From NCBI GenBank assembly GCA_011050175.1, contig DRGF01000167.1, forward strand, positions 1 through 14,732: 14,732 nt of DNA, in the 5' to 3' direction. Under the pieces are notes generated by a model. The model did no database searches and had not been told where the DNA came from. It worked only from the letters and a program-made list of their open reading frames with translations. A program made the position numbers and the translations under genes. The stretch's first letter is position 1. Each line of letters opens with the position of its first letter. Positions 1-6,130 of this stretch are shown piece by piece. This DNA is from Thermococcus sp. Lineage in GTDB: Archaea > Methanobacteriota_B > Thermococci > Thermococcales > Thermococcaceae.

Positions 1-210
1 TACCTTAACCTCAGCGGGCTTTCGGCCGACATCGTGAACCTGCTCTTCCACACGCTCAAGGTGTTCATACTCCTCTTCGCAGTCCAGAGCGTCTTCAGGG
101 CCACCACCGGCAGGCTCAGGGTAACGCAGGCCGTTGAGTTCCTCTGGAAGAACGCATTCCTGGCCTCGCTCATCGGCACCCTCCTCATAGCGATGGAGGT
201 GATAATGTGA
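1..210 (+). CDS. mbhM: Membrane-bound hydrogenase NuoH-like subunit MbhM, C-terminal part
   Basis: Partial gene: the window opens inside it and shows the last 69 codons before TGA at 208-210. The translated end carries hydrophobic segments (about residues 17-31 and 51-69 of the visible part) separated by a charged loop rich in Arg. This is what the C-terminus of the NuoH/ND1-like subunit of energy-converting hydrogenases looks like. In the family this subunit forms the membrane foot that couples the Fe-S electron arm to ion translocation. The identification rests mainly on the next gene, a NuoI-like ferredoxin subunit started by an overlapping GTGA, which is the order of the end of the mbh operon (mbhM-mbhN). 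The related mbx/mbs sulfane reductase operon ends the same way. I prefer mbh because trxB follows a few genes later, as I recall for T. kodakarensis; the fragment alone cannot decide. Confidence 0.72.
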   Translation, partial: YLNLSGLSADIVNLLFHTLKVFILLFAVQSVFRATTGRLRVTQAVEFLWKNAFLASLIGTLLIAMEVIM

Positions 211-644
211 GGCTCTCCCCGCTCCTCCCGACAGTGCTCAGGAACCTGTTCAGAAAGCCAGCCACCAACCTCTTTCCAGCGACCGAGCCGGTGCCCGTCC
301 CGGAGAACTTCAGGGGCCAGATAAAGTACAACGTGGACAAGTGTGTCGGCTGCCGGATGTGCGTCACCGTCTGTCCGGCCGGCGTCTTCGTCTTCCTGCC
401 AGAGATAAGGAAGGTCGCCCTGTGGACGGGCAGGTGTGTCTACTGTGCACAGTGCGTCGACGTCTGCCCGACCGGGGCACTCCAGATTAGCGACAACTTC
501 CTGCTCGCGAGCTACGACAACTACGACGACAAGTTCATTCCGCTTAAGCCGGAGAAGGTCGAGGAGATCAAGAAGAAGCTTGAGGAGCAGAAGAAGGCGA
601 AGGAACAGGCCCAGGCAGAGAAGAAGGAGCAGCCCAAGGCGTGA
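207..644 (+). CDS. mbhN: Membrane-bound hydrogenase NuoI-like 2[4Fe-4S] subunit MbhN
   Basis: A 145-residue polyferredoxin subunit. Two [4Fe-4S] motifs are intact: Cys46/49/52/56 (CVGCRMCVTVCP) and Cys77/80/83/87 (CVYCAQCVDVCP). They match the NuoI/TYKY fold that passes electrons from ferredoxin towards the NiFe site in Mbh. The N-terminal ~35 residues are basic and amphipathic, as in subunits that dock on the membrane arm. The C-terminal ~30 residues are a Lys/Glu/Gln-rich tail. The start is GTG at 207, overlapping the TGA of the preceding gene, with a strong ribosome binding site GGAGGTGAT at 195-203, so translation is probably coupled. It is the last gene of its operon, as shown by the hairpin terminator on its stop codon. 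The alternative is the paralogous MbxN of the sulfur-reducing complex. Confidence 0.85.
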   Translation: MRLSPLLPTVLRNLFRKPATNLFPATEPVPVPENFRGQIKYNVDKCVGCRMCVTVCPAGVFVFLPEIRKVALWTGRCVYCAQCVDVCPTGALQISDNFLLASYDNYDDKFIPLKPEKVEEIKKKLEEQKKAKEQAQAEKKEQPKA

Positions 645-663
645 AAGGCTGCCCTTTCTTTTT
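643..663 (+). terminator. Hairpin-T terminator at the end of the mbh operon
   Basis: GAAAGG (643-648) and CCTTTC (653-658) form a perfect 6-bp stem with a 4-nt loop, followed directly by five T. The stem starts inside the TGA stop codon of mbhN. A convergent gene ends only 45 bases downstream at 709, so termination here would avoid read-through into it. Archaeal termination relies mostly on the T-tract; the hairpin may be accessory. Confidence 0.6.
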
Positions 664-708
664 GATCCTCTTACCCCTTTTCTCCATAGCTCCCCATTTC
701 AGTGGACT

Positions 709-1194
709 TTATTCAACCACATCCAAGCGGAGCAGTTCCCCCCTCTTTACCAGCCCGATTCCGGCTTTTTTCCCGAGCACCTCAATGGCAACTGTGTAGT
801 CCGGGTCGCTGAGGTCGACTTTTAGGCCGAAGGCGTCCACTATAAGCGAACCGAGCCCAATCTCAAGCTCTCTCTGGGAGAGCTCCCTGTTTCCCCTGAC
901 CTTTGCCCGGACCGCAAAGGTTCCGTCTATTCTCTCAGCCAGCTTGAGGACTGCCCTTTCTATTTCCTCCTTCTTAGCGGGGACTATTATGTCGATGGGC
1001 ACGACACGCTGTATCGCCTGGGTCTCGAAGCCCTTCAGCCGTTCGAGGGCTTCCTCCTTCGGCAGGGGAGTCTCGGCCAGGAGAACTCCCCTCCAGTCCG
1101 TTCCTTTGACCTTGACTTTTCCCAGCGCCCATTCCAGCTCGAGGATTGCGTCCCCCTCACGGCCCTGTGGTGCTGTAACGAGAAGAATCGTCAT
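709..1194 (-). CDS. THUMP domain RNA-binding protein (Tan1/COG1818 type)
   Basis: A 161-residue protein. The first ~60 residues form an alpha/beta N-terminal part. The remainder (about 65-155) has the THUMP pattern: a helix of charged residues, the strand TFAVRAKVRGNRELSQRELE (92-111), then hydrophobic GSLIVDAFGLKVDLSDPDYTV, and IEVLGKKAGIGLVKRG (137-152) at the end. THUMP domains bind structured RNA, typically the tRNA acceptor stem. Stand-alone proteins of this size are Tan1/THUMPD1-like and in eukaryotes partner the ac4C acetyltransferase Kre33/NAT10. A THUMPD1-like partner of the Thermococcus acetyltransferase is known, and I recall its locus lies close to this region. The start at 1194 has GGTGAG five bases before it. 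It is convergent with mbhN and divergent from the AAA+ gene. RNA binding is solid; a role in ac4C is inference. Confidence 0.82.
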   Translation of the reverse strand: MTILLVTAPQGREGDAILELEWALGKVKVKGTDWRGVLLAETPLPKEEALERLKGFETQAIQRVVPIDIIVPAKKEEIERAVLKLAERIDGTFAVRAKVRGNRELSQRELEIGLGSLIVDAFGLKVDLSDPDYTVAIEVLGKKAGIGLVKRGELLRLDVVE

Positions 1195-1213
1195 CTCAGC
1201 TCACCGATGGACA

Positions 1214-1250
1214 GGTTTTTATATTTCAATCTCCTAAAGTATGCGGTGAG
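1214..1250. promoter_or_regulatory. Shared divergent promoter region (THUMP protein / AAA+ ATPase)
   Basis: TTTTTATAT at 1216-1224 lies about 35 bases before the ATG at 1256, with ribosome binding site GGTGAG at 1245-1250. Read on the other strand the same A/T block gives AATATAAAAA, placed about 25 bases before the THUMP start at 1194. The two genes are 61 bp apart and may share a nearly symmetric TATA element. Seen as sequence only. Confidence 0.5.
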
Positions 1251-1255
1251 TTAAA

Positions 1256-2461
1256 ATGGAAGCAGGTGGCCTTAAGCTTTATCCCTACCAGTCATACGAG
1301 GTTTACGGCCTTTCTCGAAACCCCTTCGAGCAGCTCGCAAGTGAGGGAATATCCGACGTCGAGAGCATTCACGTCTACCAGGAAATAGATATGCGCCTCC
1401 AGATGATAATCTCCGAGGTCATAGGGAACAGGAGCTCAATAGCCCTCTCCATAGTTGGCCCCCTCGGAATGGGAAAAACCCAGAGGCTGAAGACCATAGC
1501 CAAGGCCATAGAAGAGAACAAGGGGAAGGCCATATACGTTAAGGTTGATACAAACGACATCCTCAAGCTCACGCGCGACATATTCTACGCCCTCAAACCG
1601 CCAAAGAGCAGGACGAACATCTTCCTTGAGAACCTGAGCAAGAAGCTTGGCTTCATCGACAGACTGGAAAAGATGCTGAGCGATACCCAGGAGTACAAGA
1701 GCAGGGACATAGCGGAGCTTCTGTCTGAGCAGCTGGGCAAATACCCATACTGCGCTCTCCTCCTCGATGAGCTGGAGAACATGGACGGCGCGAGCGAGCA
1801 GGAGAAGATACAGTTCTTCGAGATGCTGAGGCACTTCATCAGCAACATGCCCCAGGGCTGTATCGTCGCCTTCGCCTGCGTGCCAGAGGCCTACGAAAAA
1901 TACACCAAGATATTCCCGGCGTTCTTCATGCGCCTTCACTACGAATTCAAGCTCCGCCCCATGAGCCTCGACGAGGCTTACGAGCTCGTCAAGAAGAGGC
2001 TCAACCGCGTCAGGGTAAGGGACACCGACGACCCGCTTTACCCGTTCACGGAGGAGGCCATAAAGCTCATCCACGAGCTCGGCAAGGGCAACCCGAGGCA
2101 GATTTTAAGGCTTCTCCACTACGTCCTGAGCGAAGCTGCAAAGCACAAGTTCGACCCGATAGACGACTACGTCGTCACGACGATTCTTGAGGAGCCCAAG
2201 AACCTCGAGGAGTACCTCACCAGGATTCCAAAGGAGTACAAGGACTTGGTTGAGGCGATAGTCTTCGAGTTCAACGGCGGGCCCGTGAGCTACATACAGG
2301 TCGCAAAGTACGTCAAGAGACCAGGAATACAGGTCTACGACCAGCTCAACGAGCTCATAAGGCTCGGGTTCCTCGTCGGAGACCCCAAGGGCAACTACAA
2401 GGTTCCGGATTACGTTAGGAGGTTCCTGGAGGAGGGACAGGCAGAGAAAGAAGAAGAGTGA
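1256..2461 (+). CDS. AAA+ ATPase of the archaeal Orc1/Cdc6-like class with C-terminal winged helix
   Basis: A 401-residue P-loop ATPase. Walker A is GPLGMGKT (68-75), and Walker B is ALLLDELEN (167-175) with D171 and E172. A sensor-1-like strand IVAFACVPEAY lies at 203-213, an FFMRL arginine candidate at 223-227, and sensor 2 GNPRQILRLL at 278-287. The C-terminal ~70 residues (about 325-392) look like a winged helix: VSYIQVAKYVKRPGIQVYDQ then LNELIRLGFLVGD. The architecture resembles Orc1/Cdc6 and the archaeal STAND/ATPase families, but it lacks the N-terminal Orc1 consensus I would expect, so I do not call it a replication initiator. It is well expressed by its signals (TATA 1216, GGTGAG, ATG 1256). 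A DUF457 membrane protein follows 6 bases downstream, suggesting one transcript. The molecular role is unknown. Confidence 0.72.
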   Translation: MEAGGLKLYPYQSYEVYGLSRNPFEQLASEGISDVESIHVYQEIDMRLQMIISEVIGNRSSIALSIVGPLGMGKTQRLKTIAKAIEENKGKAIYVKVDTNDILKLTRDIFYALKPPKSRTNIFLENLSKKLGFIDRLEKMLSDTQEYKSRDIAELLSEQLGKYPYCALLLDELENMDGASEQEKIQFFEMLRHFISNMPQGCIVAFACVPEAYEKYTKIFPAFFMRLHYEFKLRPMSLDEAYELVKKRLNRVRVRDTDDPLYPFTEEAIKLIHELGKGNPRQILRLLHYVLSEAAKHKFDPIDDYVVTTILEEPKNLEEYLTRIPKEYKDLVEAIVFEFNGGPVSYIQVAKYVKRPGIQVYDQLNELIRLGFLVGDPKGNYKVPDYVRRFLEEGQAEKEEE

Positions 2462-2467
2462 TGCCCC

Positions 2468-3001
2468 ATGCCGAACTACGACGCCCACGTGCTCAGCGGA
2501 ATAGTAACCTACCCAGTAGCGGTGCTCATAGGGACACTGCTTAAGGTCTACCTCAACCTACCCATAGAGCTTACCACAACAGCATTAGTCTTAGGGTATG
2601 CCTTCTATGTCCTCGGGAGCGACTTGCCGGACATAGACCACCCCAACGCGCTGATACACAGGGGTTCAAAGCCGATAGTGAGCGTTGCAGCGGGAAGTGC
2701 GGTATTCCTGTGGGTGAAGGACTTCGTGAATCTAACACCGTCCTGGCTCAACCAGGTCGCTTCGTGGCTTACCGGCGCCCTTGGAGGCCTTGCCGCGTGG
2801 TACCTGTTCACCGCCCTGATGCCGAATCACAGGGGAATCGTCCACTCGCTCCTCTTCGCAGCAGTCTACGGAATGCTTGCATTCCTCCTCGTTAATTATG
2901 GTCTCGGCATGGGGGAGGGTGCCGGCCTGTACACTGGGTTCTCCGCATTCCTCGGCTACACACTCCACCTGCTCCTCGACCGCTCGCTCAAACTGGTTTG
3001 A
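2468..3001 (+). CDS. DUF457/YdjM family membrane-bound metal-dependent hydrolase
   Basis: A 177-residue integral membrane protein with the family signature. It has His7 near the N-terminus, the acidic/His motif DLPDIDHPN (52-60), NHRGIVHSLLF (120-130) and a C-terminal HLLLD (167-171). These His/Asp residues are the presumed metal ligands of the YdjM/LexA-binding inner membrane family, related to phospholipase C/PAP2-like hydrolases. About four membrane segments are visible: 11-28, 36-52, 100-118 and 125-145, with a further one at 152-170. The substrate is unknown. The start ATG at 2468 lies 6 bases after the ATPase stop and has only a weak GTGAT upstream, so it is probably translated from the upstream transcript. 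No promoter is seen in the gap. Confidence 0.8.
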   Translation: MPNYDAHVLSGIVTYPVAVLIGTLLKVYLNLPIELTTTALVLGYAFYVLGSDLPDIDHPNALIHRGSKPIVSVAAGSAVFLWVKDFVNLTPSWLNQVASWLTGALGGLAAWYLFTALMPNHRGIVHSLLFAAVYGMLAFLLVNYGLGMGEGAGLYTGFSAFLGYTLHLLLDRSLKLV

Positions 3002-3002
3002 G

Positions 3003-3015
3003 GGAAAGATTTATC
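3003..3015 (+). promoter_or_regulatory. Candidate TATA box for the small membrane protein
   Basis: AAGATTTATCG at 3006-3016 sits ~37 bases before ATG 3047, and GGTGGTG at 3038-3044 could be the ribosome binding site. This is weak compared with other promoters in the window. Confidence 0.3.
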
Positions 3016-3046
3016 GTCCCAAAGGACAACTCCCATCGGTGGTGCC

Positions 3047-3244
3047 ATGAACCTCGTGGTTTTCTTTTTCTTCCCGATCATCTTCATTATCATAGGAATT
3101 ATTCTCCTAATTTATACGCTGCAGAAGACTGCCAGGCAAAAGGCCGAGAGGCTCAGGAGGCTGGAGCTGAAAAGGAATGACCTCAACGCCTTTGAGAAGC
3201 TCGCCGAGACAAGGAGAGTGCCGAGTTCAGCAGGGAGTTTATGA
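3047..3244 (+). CDS. Small membrane protein, N-terminal part; probably frameshifted against the next frame
   Basis: A 65-residue frame with one clear membrane segment (residues 3-25, Phe/Ile-rich) followed by a basic cytosolic helix (26-53: LQKTARQKAERLRRLELKR and on). The last ~11 residues (RRVPSSAGSL) lose the character of the preceding helix. The frame one base back becomes open at 3196 and runs on to 3438 with protein-like sequence. One extra A in ACAAGG at 3209-3214 would join EKLAET directly to KESAEFSREFMREKL. I therefore think the original protein was about 130 residues with an N-terminal anchor, and that this copy is broken by a one-base loss or a sequencing error. If not broken, the two frames form a coupled pair (TGA inside ATGA at 3241-3244). 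I do not recognise the family. Confidence 0.55.
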   Translation: MNLVVFFFFPIIFIIIGIILLIYTLQKTARQKAERLRRLELKRNDLNAFEKLAETRRVPSSAGSL

Positions 3245-3438
3245 GGGAGAAGCTCGTGATAATCTCCAACAAAAACACCATCGACCCGAGAAACTTCAAG
3301 AGGGTTCTTGATAAGGCTGCTTTCATGGAAAGACACGGAGAGTACATCATAGAGCTTACGCTCGATGTCCCGCTTGGAGGCGACGTCCACGACAGGACGA
3401 CTTTGAGAGTCGAGCCCGGAGGGAGAAACACGGGTTGA
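3241..3438 (+). CDS. Soluble small protein or C-terminal part of the frameshifted membrane protein
   Basis: A 65-residue frame starting at ATG 3241, which overlaps the stop of the preceding frame as ATGA. There is no good ribosome binding site (only AGGGAG at 3231-3236), so it would depend on coupling or is simply the continuation of the upstream frame. The sequence is mixed alpha/beta with no membrane segment: MREKLVIISNKNTIDPRNF, then VLDKAAFMERHGEYIIEL, then a Gly/Arg-rich end (EPGGRNTG). In its own frame the sequence is coherent back to 3196 (…ESAEFSREF before the Met), which favours a larger original gene. The family is not recognised. Upstream genes encode an ATPase and a membrane hydrolase; a link is not demonstrable. 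Confidence 0.5.
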   Translation: MREKLVIISNKNTIDPRNFKRVLDKAAFMERHGEYIIELTLDVPLGGDVHDRTTLRVEPGGRNTG

Positions 3439-3473
3439 GACCGTTGTCTAAATACACACTACCGTCCAATAAT

Positions 3474-3483
3474 GCTTTTAAGT
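3474..3483 (+). promoter_or_regulatory. trxB promoter (TATA box)
   Basis: GCTTTTAAGT at 3474-3483 lies ~40 bases before the ATG at 3519, placing transcription start near 3505, just before the ribosome binding site GGAGGTGA (3506-3513). The leader is therefore short. Confidence 0.5.
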
Positions 3484-3518
3484 ATCCAACCAAAAGTTGA
3501 GAACTGGAGGTGAGAAAA

Positions 3519-4511
3519 ATGTTCAGCCTGGGAGGATTTTCACGTGGGGGAGAATACGAGAACAAGACCTGGGACGTACTCATCATAGGTGCGGGGCCGG
3601 CCGGCTTCACGGCGGCGATATACGCGGCGCGCTTCGGACTGGAGACCCTGATAGTCAGCAAAGACCTTGGCGGAAACATGGCACTGACGGACCTCATAGA
3701 GAACTACCCCGGCTTCCCGGAAGGTATCAGCGGTTCCGAACTGACGAACAGGATGCACGAGCACGTCAAGAAGCTCGGCGTTGAGGTAGTCTTTGACGAG
3801 GTCGAGAGGGTTGACCCGACGGAGTGCGCCTACTACGAGGGCCCGTGCAAGTTCGCAGTTAAGACGAAGAACGGCAAGGAATACAAGGCAAAAACCGTAA
3901 TCATAGCCGTCGGCGCCGCCCCGAGGAAGCTCAACGTTCCGGGAGAGGAGGAGTTCACCGGAAGGGGCGTTTCATACTGCGCCACCTGCGACGGCCCGCT
4001 CTTCAAGGGCAAGAAGGTCATAGTCGTCGGTGGAGGAAACACCGCACTGCAGGAGGCGCTGTACCTCAAGAGCATCGGCGTTGACGTAACCCTCGTCCAC
4101 AGGCGCGACGAGTTCAGGGCCGACAAGATACTCCAGGACCGCTTTAAGGAGAGCGGGATTCCGACGATACTCAACACCATCGTCACCGAGATCAAGGGCA
4201 CCAACAAAGTCGAGGCTGTGAAGCTGAAGAACCTCAAGACCGGCGAGGAGACCGAAATGGAGGTCGACGGAGTGTTCATCTTCATCGGCTACGAGCCAAA
4301 GACCGACTTCGTCAAGCACCTCGGCATAACCGACGAGTACGGCTACATCCCGGTTGACATGCACATGCGCACCAAGGTCAGGGGCATCTTCGCCGCTGGA
4401 GACATAACCAACGTCTTCAAGCAGATAGCGGTAGCGGTCGGCCAGGGAGCTATCGCGGCAAACTCCGCCAAGGAGCTCCTTGAGGAATGGGACGCAAAGA
4501 CAAAGGAGTGA
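3519..4511 (+). CDS. trxB: Thioredoxin-disulfide reductase
   Basis: A 330-residue low-molecular-weight thioredoxin reductase, of family length. The FAD-binding Rossmann motif is GAGPAG (24-29), and the redox-active pair is Cys154/Cys157 in CATCDGP. The NADPH-binding loop is GGGNTA (171-176), followed by HRRDEFR (194-200), the Arg-containing 2'-phosphate-binding pattern. The C-terminal FAD motif is FAAGD (291-295). It reduces thioredoxin or protein-disulfide oxidoreductase using NAD(P)H, a central part of redox and sulfur response in Thermococcales. I chose ATG 3519 because GGAGGTGA at 3506-3513 lies 5 bases ahead; the in-frame GTG at 3510 is part of that binding site. It is preceded by its own TATA box and followed by a 180-bp gap, so it is probably monocistronic. 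An extra ~15-residue N-terminal extension before the FAD strand is present. Confidence 0.95.
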   Translation: MFSLGGFSRGGEYENKTWDVLIIGAGPAGFTAAIYAARFGLETLIVSKDLGGNMALTDLIENYPGFPEGISGSELTNRMHEHVKKLGVEVVFDEVERVDPTECAYYEGPCKFAVKTKNGKEYKAKTVIIAVGAAPRKLNVPGEEEFTGRGVSYCATCDGPLFKGKKVIVVGGGNTALQEALYLKSIGVDVTLVHRRDEFRADKILQDRFKESGIPTILNTIVTEIKGTNKVEAVKLKNLKTGEETEMEVDGVFIFIGYEPKTDFVKHLGITDEYGYIPVDMHMRTKVRGIFAAGDITNVFKQIAVAVGQGAIAANSAKELLEEWDAKTKE

Positions 4512-4540
4512 ACTCTTGACTCCCTCCTGTTTCTTCATTT
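4505..4540 (+). terminator. Candidate terminator after trxB
   Basis: GGAGT (4505-4509) and ACTCC (4519-4523) can pair across a 9-nt loop, followed by a pyrimidine/T-rich run to about 4541. The stem begins within the last codons of trxB. A second weak inverted repeat (AGACT 4586-4590, AGTCT 4603-4607) spans a T6 tract further on. Confidence 0.35.
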
Positions 4541-4610
4541 ATCCACAATTAACCCCACTCGCCCCACAGGGTAACAGCCTTTTACAGACTCACGTTTTTT
4601 GAAGTCTCCC

Positions 4611-4623
4611 CGAAAATTTTTCG
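4611..4623. promoter_or_regulatory. 13-bp Lrp/FFRP-like operator candidate
   Basis: CGAAAATTTTTCG is a perfect 6+1+6 inverted repeat. It matches the FL11-type feast/famine consensus TGAAAWWWTTTCA at 11 of 13 positions (the outer T/A are C/G). It lies ~30 bp before the TATA box of the aminotransferase gene, on the upstream side. An Lrp/AsnC protein is encoded in this window, but no link is shown. Confidence 0.4.
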
Positions 4624-4630
4624 ACCAAAA

Positions 4631-4648
4631 ATGTTCATCGATGAACAT
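4631..4648. promoter_or_regulatory. Perfect 18-bp palindrome directly upstream of a TATA box
   Basis: ATGTTCATCGATGAACAT is identical to its reverse complement over all 18 bases. It ends 3 bases before the TATA element of the aminotransferase gene and so covers the BRE/TFB contact region. A factor bound here would block or recruit TFB. The regulator is unknown. Confidence 0.6.
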
Positions 4649-4650
4649 AG

Positions 4651-4660
4651 AATTATATAG
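4651..4660 (+). promoter_or_regulatory. Aminotransferase promoter (TATA box)
   Basis: AATTATATAG at 4651-4660, about 35 bases before the ATG. The predicted transcription start (~4681) falls on the ribosome binding site GGTGAT itself (4681-4686), implying a very short or nearly leaderless transcript. Confidence 0.6.
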
Positions 4661-4691
4661 GGGAATCCCTATCTCTCACTGGTGATGCATG

Positions 4692-6029
4692 ATGGTGGTT
4701 AGACCTAACGTTAAAGAACTCCCCGGACCCAAGGCCAAAGAGGTCATTAAAAAGAACTTTGAGGCCCTCGCTTACACCACTCAGGACCCTGAGACCCTCC
4801 CGATAGTCATCGACCACGGTGATGGCATACTCGTTTACGATGTCGATGGAAACGTCTTCTACGACTTCGGAAGCGGCGTCGGTGTTCTGAACGTCGGCCA
4901 CACCCACCCAAGGGTTGTTGAGGCCATCAAGAGGCAGGCCGAGAAGTTCACCCACTTCGCCCTCAACGACTTCTTCTACGAGAACGCCGTGATACTGGCC
5001 AACAAGCTCGCCGAGCTGGCCCCAGGCGACTTCCCGAAGAAGGTCGTCTACCAGAACAGCGGTGCCGAGGCAAACGAGGCCATGATGAAGCTCGTCAAGT
5101 ACGGCACCGGCAGGAAGAGGTTCATAGCCTTCTACCACGCCTTCCACGGCAGGACTCAGGCGGTTCTTTCACTTACCGCCAGCAAGTGGGTCCAGCAGGA
5201 CGGGTTCTTCCCGACAATGCCGGGCGTCGAGCACATACCCTACCCGAACCCCTACAGGAACCCCTGGCACATCGACGGCTACGCCGAGCCCGACGAGCTC
5301 GTCAACAGGGTCATAGAGTTCATCGAGGAGTACGTCTTCAAGCATGTCCCTCCCCACGAGGTCGGAGCCATAGTCTTCGAGCCGATACAGGGTGAGGGCG
5401 GCTACGTCGTCCCGCCGAAGAACTTCTTCAAGGAGCTGAGGAAGCTCGCCGACAACTACGGAATCCTCCTCGCCGACGACGAGGTTCAGATGGGCGTCGG
5501 CAGGACGGGTAAGTTCTGGGCCATCGAGCACTTTGACGTTGCGCCAGACACCATCCAGTTTGGTAAGGCCATAGGCGGTGGAATCCCGCTCGCCGGTGTC
5601 GTCCACAGGGCCGACATAGCCTTCGACAAGCCGGGCAGGCACGCCTCGACCTTTGGAGGCAACCCTGTCGCGATAGCCGCGGCACTGGAAGTCGTTGAAA
5701 TCGTTAAGGAGCTTCTACCGCACGTCCAGGAGGTCGGAGATTACCTCCACAAGCGCCTCAAGGAGTTTGAGGAGAAGTACGAGGTCATTGGAGACGCCCG
5801 CGGTCTCGGACTGGCCCAGGCCGTCGAGATCGTCAAGAGCAAGGACACCAAGGAGAAGCACCCAGAGCTCAGGAACGAAATCGTCAAGGAGGCAGTCAAG
5901 CGCGGCCTTATCCTGCTCGGCTGCGGCGACAACAGCATAAGGTTCATCCCGCCGCTGACCATCCAGAAGGAGGAAATCGACGTCGCTCTGGAGATATTCG
6001 AGGAGGCCCTCAAGGCCGCCCTCAAGTGA
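4692..6029 (+). CDS. Class III aminotransferase, ornithine omega-aminotransferase type
   Basis: A 445-residue PLP enzyme of fold type I. SGAEA (123-127) binds PLP phosphate, and YHAFHGR (148-154) supplies the aromatic stacking residue and the following [11 protein letters not shown] (230-237) and the Asp-rich LADDEVQMG (260-268) hold the pyridine-nitrogen Asp. Lys292 in FGKAIGGG is the Schiff-base lysine, and FGGNP (321-325) is present. The family includes GABA, ornithine and broad amino acid transaminases/racemases. I recall a closely placed T. kodakarensis gene (TK2101), shown to be an ornithine aminotransferase needed for proline synthesis, so ornithine is the best guess; substrate is not readable from sequence. 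Start: ATG 4692 lies 5 bases after GGTGAT; ATG 4689, one codon earlier, is possible. It sits alone behind a palindrome-rich promoter, suggesting specific regulation. Confidence 0.9.
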   Translation: MVVRPNVKELPGPKAKEVIKKNFEALAYTTQDPETLPIVIDHGDGILVYDVDGNVFYDFGSGVGVLNVGHTHPRVVEAIKRQAEKFTHFALNDFFYENAVILANKLAELAPGDFPKKVVYQNSGAEANEAMMKLVKYGTGRKRFIAFYHAFHGRTQAVLSLTASKWVQQDGFFPTMPGVEHIPYPNPYRNPWHIDGYAEPDELVNRVIEFIEEYVFKHVPPHEVGAIVFEPIQGEGGYVVPPKNFFKELRKLADNYGILLADDEVQMGVGRTGKFWAIEHFDVAPDTIQFGKAIGGGIPLAGVVHRADIAFDKPGRHASTFGGNPVAIAAALEVVEIVKELLPHVQEVGDYLHKRLKEFEEKYEVIGDARGLGLAQAVEIVKSKDTKEKHPELRNEIVKEAVKRGLILLGCGDNSIRFIPPLTIQKEEIDVALEIFEEALKAALK

Positions 6030-6085
6030 TTCCCCCTCTTTTCTTATTCATCCTATCTGTTGTCGGTTTGATGGGCAACCAAAAG

Positions 6086-6110
6086 TCAAGTTTTTAAAGT
6101 TATAACTTGA
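6086..6110. promoter_or_regulatory. ECF-S promoter: TATA box enclosed by an inverted repeat
   Basis: TCAAGTT (6086-6092) and AACTTGA (6104-6110) form a perfect 7-bp inverted repeat with an 11-nt spacer. TTTTTAAAG (6091-6099), the likely TATA box, overlaps the left arm and spacer. Start would be near 6120, immediately before GGTGG (6121-6125). The arrangement fits a repressor site occluding TBP. Confidence 0.45.
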
Positions 6111-6130
6111 AATATCTTCCGGTGGTTAGC

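Noticed and set aside
1436..2074. 212-residue open frame on the minus strand
   Set aside because: It is antisense to the AAA+ ATPase with Walker motifs; no independent support.
1256..2461. Replication initiator Orc1/Cdc6 and a nearby origin
   Set aside because: No origin-like repeats (ORB) flank the gene and the sequence lacks the Orc1 N-terminal consensus.
3972..4538. 188-residue open frame on the minus strand
   Set aside because: It lies opposite trxB; high GC third positions in trxB produce such antisense frames.
4668..4687. TATCTC…GTGATG as a TGM site at the aminotransferase
   Set aside because: Spacing is six instead of five and the left arm mismatches; the right arm is just the ribosome binding site.
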